From Azospirillum sp. 412522 (GTDB lineage: Bacteria > Pseudomonadota > Alphaproteobacteria > Azospirillales > Azospirillaceae), in NCBI RefSeq assembly GCF_019805165.1, contig NZ_RWIJ01000006.1, forward strand, positions 113,033-177,032: 64,000 nucleotides of DNA, read 5' to 3'. A program made the translations under genes and the position numbers. The notes below the pieces were generated by a model. That model was not told where the DNA came from. It was given only the letters and a program-made list of their open reading frames with translations, and did not search any database. Below, piece by piece: positions 11,699-18,078 of the stretch (positions are counted from its first letter, which is position 1; every line of letters starts with the position of its first letter).

Positions 11699-12125
11699 CC
11701 GTGTGATTGCCGAACGGATGGCCTCCCACCACACGCCGCTTTTCCGCGCGGTACGTGGTGGAGCCGCCTTGATACACATCGAACCGAAGGAGCGCTTCAC
11801 CCGTTGGGAGCTGCTGACCGGGCGGGGATGGATCGCCGTGATCGATGATCGGGCCGGGCGCGGCGTAGGGCCGGCCGGCTTCCATGACGCGACCGTCACC
11901 CATCTTGCGGCGGTCGCCTCCCTTGCCGTGGTCACCAGCGGCCGGCCTTGCCTCAGCCTGTACGAGACGGGCGGGGCGGCGGCGCTGGACGGCGGCCGGG
12001 TTCTGATCGTCGAAACTGCTGCCGCGCGTCACCGTGCCTGGATGAGGTTCGTCCGTGGGCTGGGGCCGCGCGCGGTCTTGCTCTTCACCACAGCGGCCGG
12101 CGCGACGGCAACCGGTGCGCCATGA
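11670..12125 (+). CDS. Unknown protein between alpA and the replication ATPase
   Basis: 151 residues, not recognised. It overlaps the end of alpA by 29 bp and ends in an ATGA overlap with the next gene, so it belongs to the same transcript. AAGGGAA lies just before the candidate starts at 11664 and 11670; I chose 11670. The middle is rich in small hydrophobic residues (THLAAVASLAVVTSGRPCLSLY), and no motif or membrane segment is clear. The position is often filled by a primase-related or regulatory protein in satellites, but nothing in the sequence shows that. Confidence 0.7.
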   Translation: MLGLPGPVLDRVIAERMASHHTPLFRAVRGGAALIHIEPKERFTRWELLTGRGWIAVIDDRAGRGVGPAGFHDATVTHLAAVASLAVVTSGRPCLSLYETGGAAALDGGRVLIVETAAARHRAWMRFVRGLGPRAVLLFTTAAGATATGAP

Positions 12126-13531
12126 CCGAAGCCGGAACCGTTGCCCAGCCCGTGCCGGTGGAGCAGCTGACCGAACAGCAGATGGCGGCAATTCGGGCGG
12201 AGATCGATGCGGCCAAGCCCGCGGCGACTCGGTATGGAAACTGGTACGCCAACTGTCAGACTAGCGCCCGCGGCGACGTGCTGTGCAATGTGGCGAACGC
12301 GCTGTACGCCCTCCGTCACGCGCCCGAGTGGGATGGCGTGCTGGGCTATGACGACATGCGGCGGCAAGTCACCCTACGCAAGCCGATCCCGTCGCTCTCT
12401 GGCATCTTCCCCGAGTTGTGCGAGGCACGGCCGGTGACGGACGATGATGTGACGTCGGTGCAAGAGTGGCTTCAGATCGCTGGCCTTCCGCATGTCTCGC
12501 GCGACACGGTGCATCAGGCAGTGGACCGGATCGCGCGGGAGAACACCTATCACCCCGTGCGCGATTATCTGGAGGGGCTGACCTGGGATGGAGTGCCGCG
12601 CCTGGTTGGCGGCACCATGCCCGGCGGCGACATCGTGCCGGGCTGGCTGTCCGCTTACCTGGGGGCTGTCGACTCGGAATATTCCCGCGCGGTGGGGCGG
12701 ATGATCCTGATCGCCATGGTCGCCCGCGTCTTCGATCCGGGCTGTCAGGTGGACTGCATGTTGGTGCTGGAAAGCGCCCAAGGGTTCGGGAAAAGCTCGG
12801 CATGCCGCATCCTGGGCGGCGAGTTCTTCTCGGAAGCGATCCCCGGCGACCTGGGGTCGAAGGATGCGCAGCAGCATCTACGCGGCAAGTGGCTGGTGGA
12901 GTTCTCCGAGTTGCACGCGCTAAGCCGGTCAGAGGTGAACATCATTAAGGCGTTCGTCAGTCGGCGGGTGGAGATCTATCGGCCCAGCTATGGGCGGAAG
13001 GAAGTGCATGAACCGCGTCAATGCGTGTTCATCGGCACGACTAACAAGGAAGAGTACCTTCGGGACGAAACCGGAAACCGCCGCTTCTGGCCGATCCGGG
13101 CCGGCGTCGAGTTCCCCCAGTGCCGCAAGGCCGAACTTGCGCGCGACCGCGACCAACTGTTCGCCGAAGCGGTCCACCGTTACCGGGCTGGGGAAGCATG
13201 GTGGGCAGATGCCGATTTCGAGCGCGAACACATCGCCCCGCAGCAGGAAGCGCGGTTCGAGCAAGACGCATGGGAAGAGCGGATTGCGGCCTTCCTGGCG
13301 GGCACCTATCCGGTCTTGGCCGAAGGCGACCTGCCGCGCCCGCTGGATCGGGTGACCGTTCTGGAAGTCGCGCGCAAGGCGCTGCACATGGACACCCCGC
13401 GCATGGGCACGGCGGATCAACGGCGCGTCACTGCGGCGCTCGAACGACTGGGGTGGGAGCGTGCCCCGCGAGGCTCCAACGGGGAACGCTATTGGCGGCG
13501 GTCAGTCGGTCAATCCGACGCGGCCGGATAA
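12122..13531 (+). CDS. VapE/VirE-family replication ATPase
   Basis: 469 residues with the virulence-associated protein E domain, a P-loop ATPase related to SF3-type helicases of mobile elements. Visible motifs: Walker A LESAQGFGKSSA with Lys224, acidic Walker B region LVEFSELHAL, the FIGTTNKEEYLRDETGNRRF segment carrying sensor and arginine-finger residues, and the typical N-terminal YLEGLTWDGVPRL. A separate primase (toprim) domain is not visible. The ATG lies in an ATGA overlap with the preceding gene. It likely opens the element's own origin; the iteron region at 8230-8376 is the candidate target. Confidence 0.9.
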   Translation: MTEAGTVAQPVPVEQLTEQQMAAIRAEIDAAKPAATRYGNWYANCQTSARGDVLCNVANALYALRHAPEWDGVLGYDDMRRQVTLRKPIPSLSGIFPELCEARPVTDDDVTSVQEWLQIAGLPHVSRDTVHQAVDRIARENTYHPVRDYLEGLTWDGVPRLVGGTMPGGDIVPGWLSAYLGAVDSEYSRAVGRMILIAMVARVFDPGCQVDCMLVLESAQGFGKSSACRILGGEFFSEAIPGDLGSKDAQQHLRGKWLVEFSELHALSRSEVNIIKAFVSRRVEIYRPSYGRKEVHEPRQCVFIGTTNKEEYLRDETGNRRFWPIRAGVEFPQCRKAELARDRDQLFAEAVHRYRAGEAWWADADFEREHIAPQQEARFEQDAWEERIAAFLAGTYPVLAEGDLPRPLDRVTVLEVARKALHMDTPRMGTADQRRVTAALERLGWERAPRGSNGERYWRRSVGQSDAAG

Positions 13532-13541
13532 GGGAGGGCGC

Positions 13542-13814
13542 ATGTCGCGGATTTCCGGCAAGCCGTATCTGAAGCTGGTGCCCAGCTCGGACGGGCCGCT
13601 GATCGTCGGACGTGATCCGACCACGATGACGACGGCGGAGCTGTTGGAGTCGGGCTTGGTCCCACGCACTCCGGAAGCGGCGATCCGGGAACAGTGCCGG
13701 TTCTGCACTGGTGGGCGGAACCAAGCGATCGACGATTGCGCCGATGTGAAGTGCCCGCTTTGGCCCTTCCGAATGAAGTCCAATCCTTGGAAGGGTGCGC
13801 GCGGAAAGCGATGA
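13542..13814 (+). CDS. Small Cys4 (probable zinc-binding) phage-type protein
   Basis: 90 residues. The start is set by GGGAGG at 13533-13538. The C-terminal half has four cysteines in the order CRFCTGG, DDCAD, VKCPLWPFR, a pattern seen in many small phage and island proteins of unknown function and probably binding zinc. It is the last gene of the rightward block, 10 bp after the VapE-type gene, and is followed by a bidirectional terminator. Confidence 0.75.
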   Translation: MSRISGKPYLKLVPSSDGPLIVGRDPTTMTTAELLESGLVPRTPEAAIREQCRFCTGGRNQAIDDCADVKCPLWPFRMKSNPWKGARGKR

Positions 13815-13940
13815 TGCGCCAAGCCCTCAGGATGGGCGTGGGGCGCGGCTTGAGCACTTGCGGCTGTTCCCTGGCGACGACGATACCGCGCCAATCAGTG
13901 GCTATCCTATCGAACGCGCGTACGCGCCTTGCTGAAACAG

Positions 13941-13966
13941 AAAGCCCCGGAGCGATCCGGGGCTTT
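13941..13966. terminator. Bidirectional terminator between convergent blocks
   Basis: Perfect 10-bp stem AAAGCCCCGG / CCGGGGCTTT with a 6-nt loop. It reads with T-residues on one side and A-residues on the other, so it can stop the rightward replication block and the leftward Tat-protein block. Confidence 0.8.
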
Positions 13967-13986
13967 CGCGCATTCTATGATGACTG

Positions 13987-14217
13987 TCACGCCCTGGTCA
14001 TGGTTGCCAGCTTGGCGCGGGCGGCTTTAGCGCGTTTGTGGATGTAGTTTCGCAGTTCCTCCCCTTCGTCGGCCGGCAGGGTGGCGAGCGCTTCCAGGAT
14101 GTTCGCTTCGTATGGGGAGATCTCCATGGTCGAAGCATGGGCCGATGTGGTCAGGGTGGCGGCACCAGCGACCGACAGGGAGCGATTGAGGAACCGGCGG
14201 CGGTTGAGTTCAACCAT
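13987..14217 (-). CDS. Small Tat-signal protein 2 of the element
   Basis: 76 residues. AGGAGG lies 7 nt before the ATG on the minus strand, and this start exposes a twin-arginine signal: MVELNRRRFLNRSLS, a hydrophobic stretch AGAATLTT, then AHAS as cleavage region. The mature part is a short charged helix (YEANILEALATLPADEGEEL, then KRAKAARAK). It overlaps the end of Tat protein 1 by 8 bp. Function unknown; export of a folded or cofactor-bound protein is implied if the signal works. Confidence 0.75.
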   Translation of the reverse strand: MVELNRRRFLNRSLSVAGAATLTTSAHASTMEISPYEANILEALATLPADEGEELRNYIHKRAKAARAKLATMTRA

Positions 14218-14704
14218 GGTGCGCCTCCTGAACAGGAGGAACGAGGCCGGCGGTCTGCATCGAAAGCGCTTGGCGTTCGGTGTCTTGAATGAGGTGCCAG
14301 AGTGTTTGCTTGGGGGTGGGCCACGTCTCGCGTTCGCTCGCTGGCGGGGAGTAGCCATGGATCATGGCATCGTATGTATTGTCATCCTCCTGATAGAGGT
14401 TTGCAAAGGTGATCCGGAGATGAATGGCTATTCCGGCCGGTGTGGTCGCGGGTAGCTCTGTGATCCGTTTCAGGGCGTCTGTCGCGGGGGTCCAGCTCGC
14501 TATTTCCTCTTCAACACTCATGTCGTCAAACGACATGCTGTTGAGTGCCTTTTCGGCAGCGACATAATCGCTCCACGCGGACAGCAACTCAGCATCGGCA
14601 TGATTTGCCAAGGCGGTGGCCGGTGCGGCCGAAAGGGCGATAGCTCCGATCATCAACGAGCGTCTGGAAATCGGCATGGCTATGGCGTTGTCGGAATCGG
14701 TCAT
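14210..14704 (-). CDS. Small Tat-signal protein 1 of the element
   Basis: 164 residues with a twin-arginine signal (PISRRSLMIGAIALSAAPA, cleavage near ALAN). The mature domain of about 130 residues is mainly helical and acidic, with LLSAWSDYVAAEKALNS and PAGIAIHLRITFANLY. Small Tat-signal proteins of this look are frequent in alphaproteobacterial prophage-like islands, with no known role. An AAAGGA precedes the ATG. The gene is 26 bp after the DUF1376 gene in the same direction and overlaps the next gene, so all three probably share a transcript. Confidence 0.8.
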   Translation of the reverse strand: MTDSDNAIAMPISRRSLMIGAIALSAAPATALANHADAELLSAWSDYVAAEKALNSMSFDDMSVEEEIASWTPATDALKRITELPATTPAGIAIHLRITFANLYQEDDNTYDAMIHGYSPPASERETWPTPKQTLWHLIQDTERQALSMQTAGLVPPVQEAHHG

Positions 14705-14730
14705 GATCCAATCCTTTCCCAGCAGCGGGG

Positions 14731-15516
14731 TTAGGCGGCAATCGGGGCGGGGATGTGCTGACGCCAGAGGCTGGCGGCAATCAGGGCCGGCGGCGCTTCA
14801 CACCCCGTTTGCCCCGGCGGCGGTCCCCAGGACGAAAGCCATGGCTTGGATGGGCCGGCGGCGAGCCGGCAACGCCATTGGGCATCCATGGCCGATTCCG
14901 CCATGCCGGTGGCGCGGCGCTCCGGCTGTCCGCGCCGTCGTCCGTTCGGCGACCTTCCGGCAGAAATGTGAACCGGAGCGGCCGGGCTTCCTGCCTCCGC
15001 TGGCAAGGGGGAAGGGGGATGTTGTTCTGTACTGTCCTGTAGAGGATTTTCCGCAGGAATTCCGGTGGGCGTGTCCTTGGCGTTCCGCGTCCGTTTGCGC
15101 TCCCGGTCCTTGGTGCGGCGTGCGGAAACCCGCTCGAACTCCGCCCATGCCTCGATTGCCTGGGCGGCAAGGAAGGCGTGATACAGCCGGCCGTCATTGC
15201 ATTTGGTGAAGCCGTGGAGTGCTATTGGCTTCACCCGTTCCCAGGTCGCCAAATCGCGACCCAAGCCCGCCATGTGACACAGCATCGCGTCGTCGTCCGG
15301 CAGGCTGGCGGCGGGGACTTGATGCCATGCCTTCAACCACAGCGTCACGCCGCATCGCCAGCCAGTGTCATCGGCGGTCATGTTGAACGTGCTGTTGAGA
15401 AGGGCCGTCACGTCCAGCTTGAGCCACCAGAGGCGACGCAGGTCTAGCGTCGGCTGAACTGGCGGCAAGGGGAGGCTTGCCCCAGGCAAAGATGTGGTAT
15501 TCTCAGAACCAGCCAT
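14731..15516 (-). CDS. DUF1376 phage protein (replication-associated family)
   Basis: 261 residues. The N-terminal half (about 27-124) is a DUF1376 domain with RRLWWLKLDVTALLNSTF, GWRCGVTLWLKAWHQ, LPDDDAMLCHMAG and DGRLYHAFLAAQA. This family occurs in phages near replication genes and may act as a helix-turn-helix origin or loader-type protein. A basic linker (SARRTKDRERKR) follows. The C-terminal 110 residues are rich in P, G and R and look disordered or frameshifted. The start at 15516 has AAGGAGC upstream. It is transcribed away from the RHH gene across a shared control region. Confidence 0.82.
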   Translation of the reverse strand: MAGSENTTSLPGASLPLPPVQPTLDLRRLWWLKLDVTALLNSTFNMTADDTGWRCGVTLWLKAWHQVPAASLPDDDAMLCHMAGLGRDLATWERVKPIALHGFTKCNDGRLYHAFLAAQAIEAWAEFERVSARRTKDRERKRTRNAKDTPTGIPAENPLQDSTEQHPPSPLPAEAGSPAAPVHISAGRSPNGRRRGQPERRATGMAESAMDAQWRCRLAAGPSKPWLSSWGPPPGQTGCEAPPALIAASLWRQHIPAPIAA

Positions 15517-15596
15517 GGTCCGTAGCTCCTTAAAGTCCGGATCGTGGTTAGACCGAGCGCCGGGAGCTTCCATCTCCCGCGCTTGGTCGCTTGCAA

Positions 15597-15658
15597 TGCA
15601 CATGCAGCGCACATACGCTACACAATCCTCGCAACTTTGCAAGTGCGGTGCACGTGCA
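15597..15658. promoter_or_regulatory. Paired palindromes in the divergent RHH/DUF1376 control region
   Basis: TGCACATGCA at 15597-15606 and the perfect palindrome TGCACGTGCA at 15649-15658, 52 bp apart (five helical turns). The second overlaps the first base of the RHH start codon. Both are preceded by TTGCAA. The placement suggests that the RHH protein represses itself and the leftward operon by binding both sites. Confidence 0.5.
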
Positions 15659-15828
15659 TGGCTAAAAAGCCTTTCACCACCCGAATTGATGAAGATGTTT
15701 TAGTTCTGGCCCATCGCGTGGCTGAAGCTGAACGGCGGTCGGTAACGGCAGTTATCGAGCTGGCTCTGCTTGAGTACGCAGAAAAAAAAGGAATCAAAGC
15801 AAACAAGAAAGGAAGCGAAAATGAATGA
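15658..15828 (+). CDS. Ribbon-helix-helix (Arc/MetJ-type) regulator
   Basis: 56 residues with a clear RHH fold: strand KPFTTRIDEDVLV, helix LAHRVAEAERRSV, helix TAVIELALLEYAEKK, then a lysine-rich tail. Such proteins dimerise and bind palindromic operators; they serve as element repressors or as antitoxins. It overlaps the next gene by 8 bp, giving an antitoxin-toxin-like pairing, although the partner looks like a membrane protein and not a known toxin. The start lies in the palindrome at 15649-15658. Confidence 0.85.
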   Translation: MAKKPFTTRIDEDVLVLAHRVAEAERRSVTAVIELALLEYAEKKGIKANKKGSENE

Positions 15829-16345
15829 GTCCTCTGATGCTATTATGTCAGCATTTTCCGCAACGCTAATTGGAACTGCTGTTGGTGTTGTCGCTGGTAC
15901 TTTGGTTCAGTATTTTGTTGAAATCGTTTTGTCTTGGAGCAAGAGAAGGGGGGTATTATCAGATATTAAAAATGAGGCCGCTTTTAATAAGGCTGTGTTA
16001 GAGCAACTTCTTGCTGAGTTGGGGCGCTATCGAGCTTTGGCCCAACCGAATATGCTCGGAAACTACTTGGGATATTTTAAGGCGGGATCGGGTTTGTGGC
16101 TTTCAATGAATACAATCATTTCTTCTGGGCATCTTTACAAGACATTCAAACAAAACGAAATATTGATGATACAAAAATTAAATAACATTCTCAGTCCTGG
16201 AAATGAGAAGTGGATCAACGAAAAAGTAGAACAGATCAAGGCAAGCGGTAATATCGCTGAAGCTCTAAATTTCGCAAACTATCTAGAGCAGCAGTTCCGG
16301 GAGGGGTTGGAGACAGTTGGGATGATTATTGATAAAAAATGGTAA
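15821..16345 (+). CDS. AT-rich cargo: membrane-anchored helical protein
   Basis: 174 residues, not recognised. GGAAG precedes the ATG. One long membrane segment lies near the N-terminus (about residues 10-40, from FSATLIGTAVGVVAGTLVQY), followed by a basic KRR and a helical cytoplasmic domain with many N, K and I residues. The coding DNA is markedly AT-rich compared with everything around it, indicating separate recent acquisition. With the overlapping RHH gene it forms a two-gene unit ended by a strong terminator. Superinfection exclusion, abortive infection or a toxin-antitoxin-like role are guesses. Confidence 0.78.
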   Translation: MNESSDAIMSAFSATLIGTAVGVVAGTLVQYFVEIVLSWSKRRGVLSDIKNEAAFNKAVLEQLLAELGRYRALAQPNMLGNYLGYFKAGSGLWLSMNTIISSGHLYKTFKQNEILMIQKLNNILSPGNEKWINEKVEQIKASGNIAEALNFANYLEQQFREGLETVGMIIDKKW

Positions 16346-16428
16346 GCTATTTTTATTATGTATTTTTTCACGAAAAGGTTCTTTCGCTCTGTCGCGGCAG
16401 GCTTTCCACTTGATCGTCCTATATGGAT

Positions 16429-16460
16429 AGAACCCGCCGATACTCGGCGGGTTCTTTTTT
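16429..16460. terminator. Strong bidirectional terminator
   Basis: Perfect 12-bp stem AGAACCCGCCGA / TCGGCGGGTTCT with a 3-nt loop and a T6 run. It separates the rightward cargo pair from the convergent integrase gene. Confidence 0.92.
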
Positions 16461-17746
16461 CAACAATCTTTTTCCTCAGAATTGCCCATCCTCTCACGCT
16501 TAAATGACGAAACATCCTTAATGTAATTTGCCCAACTCTCTAAAGCTGAGCGTTTCTCCTCCAGATAAACATATTGATCGTAGTGCCTCTGTGTAACTCC
16601 ACGGGGGGCATGATTTACCACCCTTTGCTTCACTACTTCAGGAACGCCTAATGCTGAAAGCCCAGTAACGAAGGTGCGGCGAATATCGTGAAGTCGCCAT
16701 TCGGGAAGAGGTGCTTCTTCCTCCTTCATTTCCTTGGTTGCGGCTGTATCTAATCGCTGCTTAGCTTTACCGAACCCGCTAACAGGGCGGTCGCCCAGCG
16801 TGGTAAAGACAAATTCGCACGGGCTTGGTTCGGCTGCCTCATCGCCTTTCGGCGATGGGTCTACGACGAAGCGGGGCAGGCTTTCGAGGATCGCGACGGC
16901 AGTGGGTGACAGCGGCACCAGATGGGCGCGGGCGGCCTTCGTCTGCGAAGCCGGAAGGCTCCAGAGCTTTCGGTCTAGGTCGAGGTCGCGCCAACGCATG
17001 CCGGCGACTTCGCTTCGCCGCTGGCCGGTCAGCAGCAGAACCTTGACCAGCGGTCCCCACGGATAGCCCGCCTTGTCCGCTGCCGCCCATATCGCCCGGA
17101 TGTGGCTGTCGTTCAGCGTGGTATCCCGGAGCACGGCCGGCACCGGTGCCTTGACGCGGGCACAGGGGTTGTAGGCCGCTTCGTCGTCCATCCGGTCCAG
17201 GCGCCAGTTGAACATCTTGCGCAGCACGTCCAACACCCGGTTGGCGGCTTGCCCCTTGCCTTGCTCCGTCAGCTCGTCCAGCAGGTCCAGCACATCACGC
17301 TTGCGGATGCCCGCCACCGGCCGGCCGCGCCAGCGGGGCACGACATAGTGTTCAAGGAACCATCGCGTCTGTTCGGGGCGCTTGTGGTGTCGTTCGGCAT
17401 ACTTGGTCAGGAAATCGTCGGCTGCATCCTCGAAGGTCTCGACTGCGGCGACCGCGCTTTCCTTGGCCGCGTCGCGGGCGGTGGCAGGATCGATTCCCTC
17501 GTCCAGCTTCTCCAGCGCCTTACCGGCAGCGGTGCGGGCGTCCGAAAGCGACAGGGCGGGGAAATGCCCAATCGTGTGCCGCTTCTGCTTTCCGCCGTAT
17601 CGGTAGATGATGAACCACGTCTTCCGCCTGCCTCCCACCCGGAGGCCGAAGGCCGGAAACGATGCATCGAACAGGTCGATCTGAACGCCTGGGGCGGGCG
17701 TGGTGGCGTTCTCCACCACCTTGGCTGTGAGCTTGACCTTCGGCAT
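16460..17746 (-). CDS. int: Tyrosine integrase, P4-type
   Basis: 428-residue site-specific recombinase that inserts and excises the element. N-terminal DUF4102-type arm-binding domain (residues 1-90, with FGLRVGGRRKTWFIIYRY and KRHTIGHFPALSLSDAR), core-binding domain, then catalytic domain with Arg243 (TGQRRSEV), Lys270, His353 and Arg356 (HDIRRT), His379 and Tyr389. All catalytic residues are present. I chose the ATG at 17746 (MPKVKLTAK) because family members begin there; the frame extends further upstream. It reads inward from the right end, 165 bp from the attR repeat. Confidence 0.95.
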   Translation of the reverse strand: MPKVKLTAKVVENATTPAPGVQIDLFDASFPAFGLRVGGRRKTWFIIYRYGGKQKRHTIGHFPALSLSDARTAAGKALEKLDEGIDPATARDAAKESAVAAVETFEDAADDFLTKYAERHHKRPEQTRWFLEHYVVPRWRGRPVAGIRKRDVLDLLDELTEQGKGQAANRVLDVLRKMFNWRLDRMDDEAAYNPCARVKAPVPAVLRDTTLNDSHIRAIWAAADKAGYPWGPLVKVLLLTGQRRSEVAGMRWRDLDLDRKLWSLPASQTKAARAHLVPLSPTAVAILESLPRFVVDPSPKGDEAAEPSPCEFVFTTLGDRPVSGFGKAKQRLDTAATKEMKEEEAPLPEWRLHDIRRTFVTGLSALGVPEVVKQRVVNHAPRGVTQRHYDQYVYLEEKRSALESWANYIKDVSSFKRERMGNSEEKDC

Positions 17747-17771
17747 TTGGGGCGGCCTCGACGCTGAAATC

Positions 17772-17792
17772 AGGTAACAGATTAGGTAACAG
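17772..17792 (+). promoter_or_regulatory. Candidate integrase arm-type sites, right end
   Basis: Two exact copies of AGGTAACAG at 17772-17780 and 17784-17792, 12 bp apart, between the int start and attR. They match the left-end word at 8048. They could bind the arm domain of the integrase or take part in int autoregulation. Confidence 0.55.
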
Positions 17793-17911
17793 GCGCGCGA
17801 ATAGCGGCTGATCGCGCCGGTACCGCATGTTACAGAACGGCCGGAAAACAGCAATAATTTCAATGCTAATCTGGTCAGCGTCGAGGTGCGCCGGTAAGCT
17901 CTATCTTATCA

Positions 17912-17972
17912 TTTACACCGAGAATGTCGGGGGTTCGATCCCCTCATCGCCCACCATTCTTTTCAATGACTT
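17912..17972 (+). repeat. Right attachment site (attR), duplicated tRNA-Val 3' part
   Basis: Copies the tRNA-Val sequence from the anticodon loop to CCA and 16 bp beyond, with one mismatch to the left copy. It lacks the 5' half and acceptor 5' strand, so it is not a tRNA gene. It marks the right end of the element. Confidence 0.93.
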
Positions 17973-17984
17973 GGATGCGATGCC

Positions 17985-18007
17985 AAGGCCCCTCCCAGGG
18001 GCCTTTT
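17985..18007 (+). terminator. Probable original tRNA-Val terminator, displaced by the element
   Basis: Perfect 9-bp stem AAGGCCCCT / AGGGGCCTT with a 3-nt loop and a following T-run, 12 nt after the attR repeat. In an uninterrupted chromosome it would stand just downstream of the tRNA-Val 3' end; the element now separates them by about 10 kb. Confidence 0.8.
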
Positions 18008-18078
18008 CCGTATCTGGGTAACAGTCAGGTGACACCTTTCCACACTGGGGAGCGCCCGTTGGGCGCCCCTTCCGCCGG

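Larger units (their letters stand above)
7979..17956. mobile_element. Integrated phage-satellite-like element, about 10 kb, in tRNA-Val
   Basis: The element lies between direct repeats at a tRNA gene and has an integrase pointing inward from the right end. Rightward genes: unknown protein, prohead protease, major capsid, AlpA, unknown protein, VapE-type ATPase, Cys4 protein. Leftward: DUF1376 protein and two Tat-signal proteins. Then come a rightward RHH regulator plus membrane protein, and the leftward integrase. Bidirectional terminators divide the blocks. No portal, terminase, tail, holin or lysin gene is visible. Size, AlpA, replication ATPase and integrase resemble phage-inducible islands of Gram-negative bacteria; capsid plus protease recalls capsid-forming satellites. 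A remnant of a larger prophage is the alternative, but the ends, the origin-like region and the tightly packed genes look intact. Confidence 0.85.

Noticed and set aside
17904..17956. Second tRNA-Val gene at the right end of the element
   Set aside because: Only the part from the anticodon loop to CCA is present; the 5' acceptor strand and D arm are missing, so it is an att duplication.
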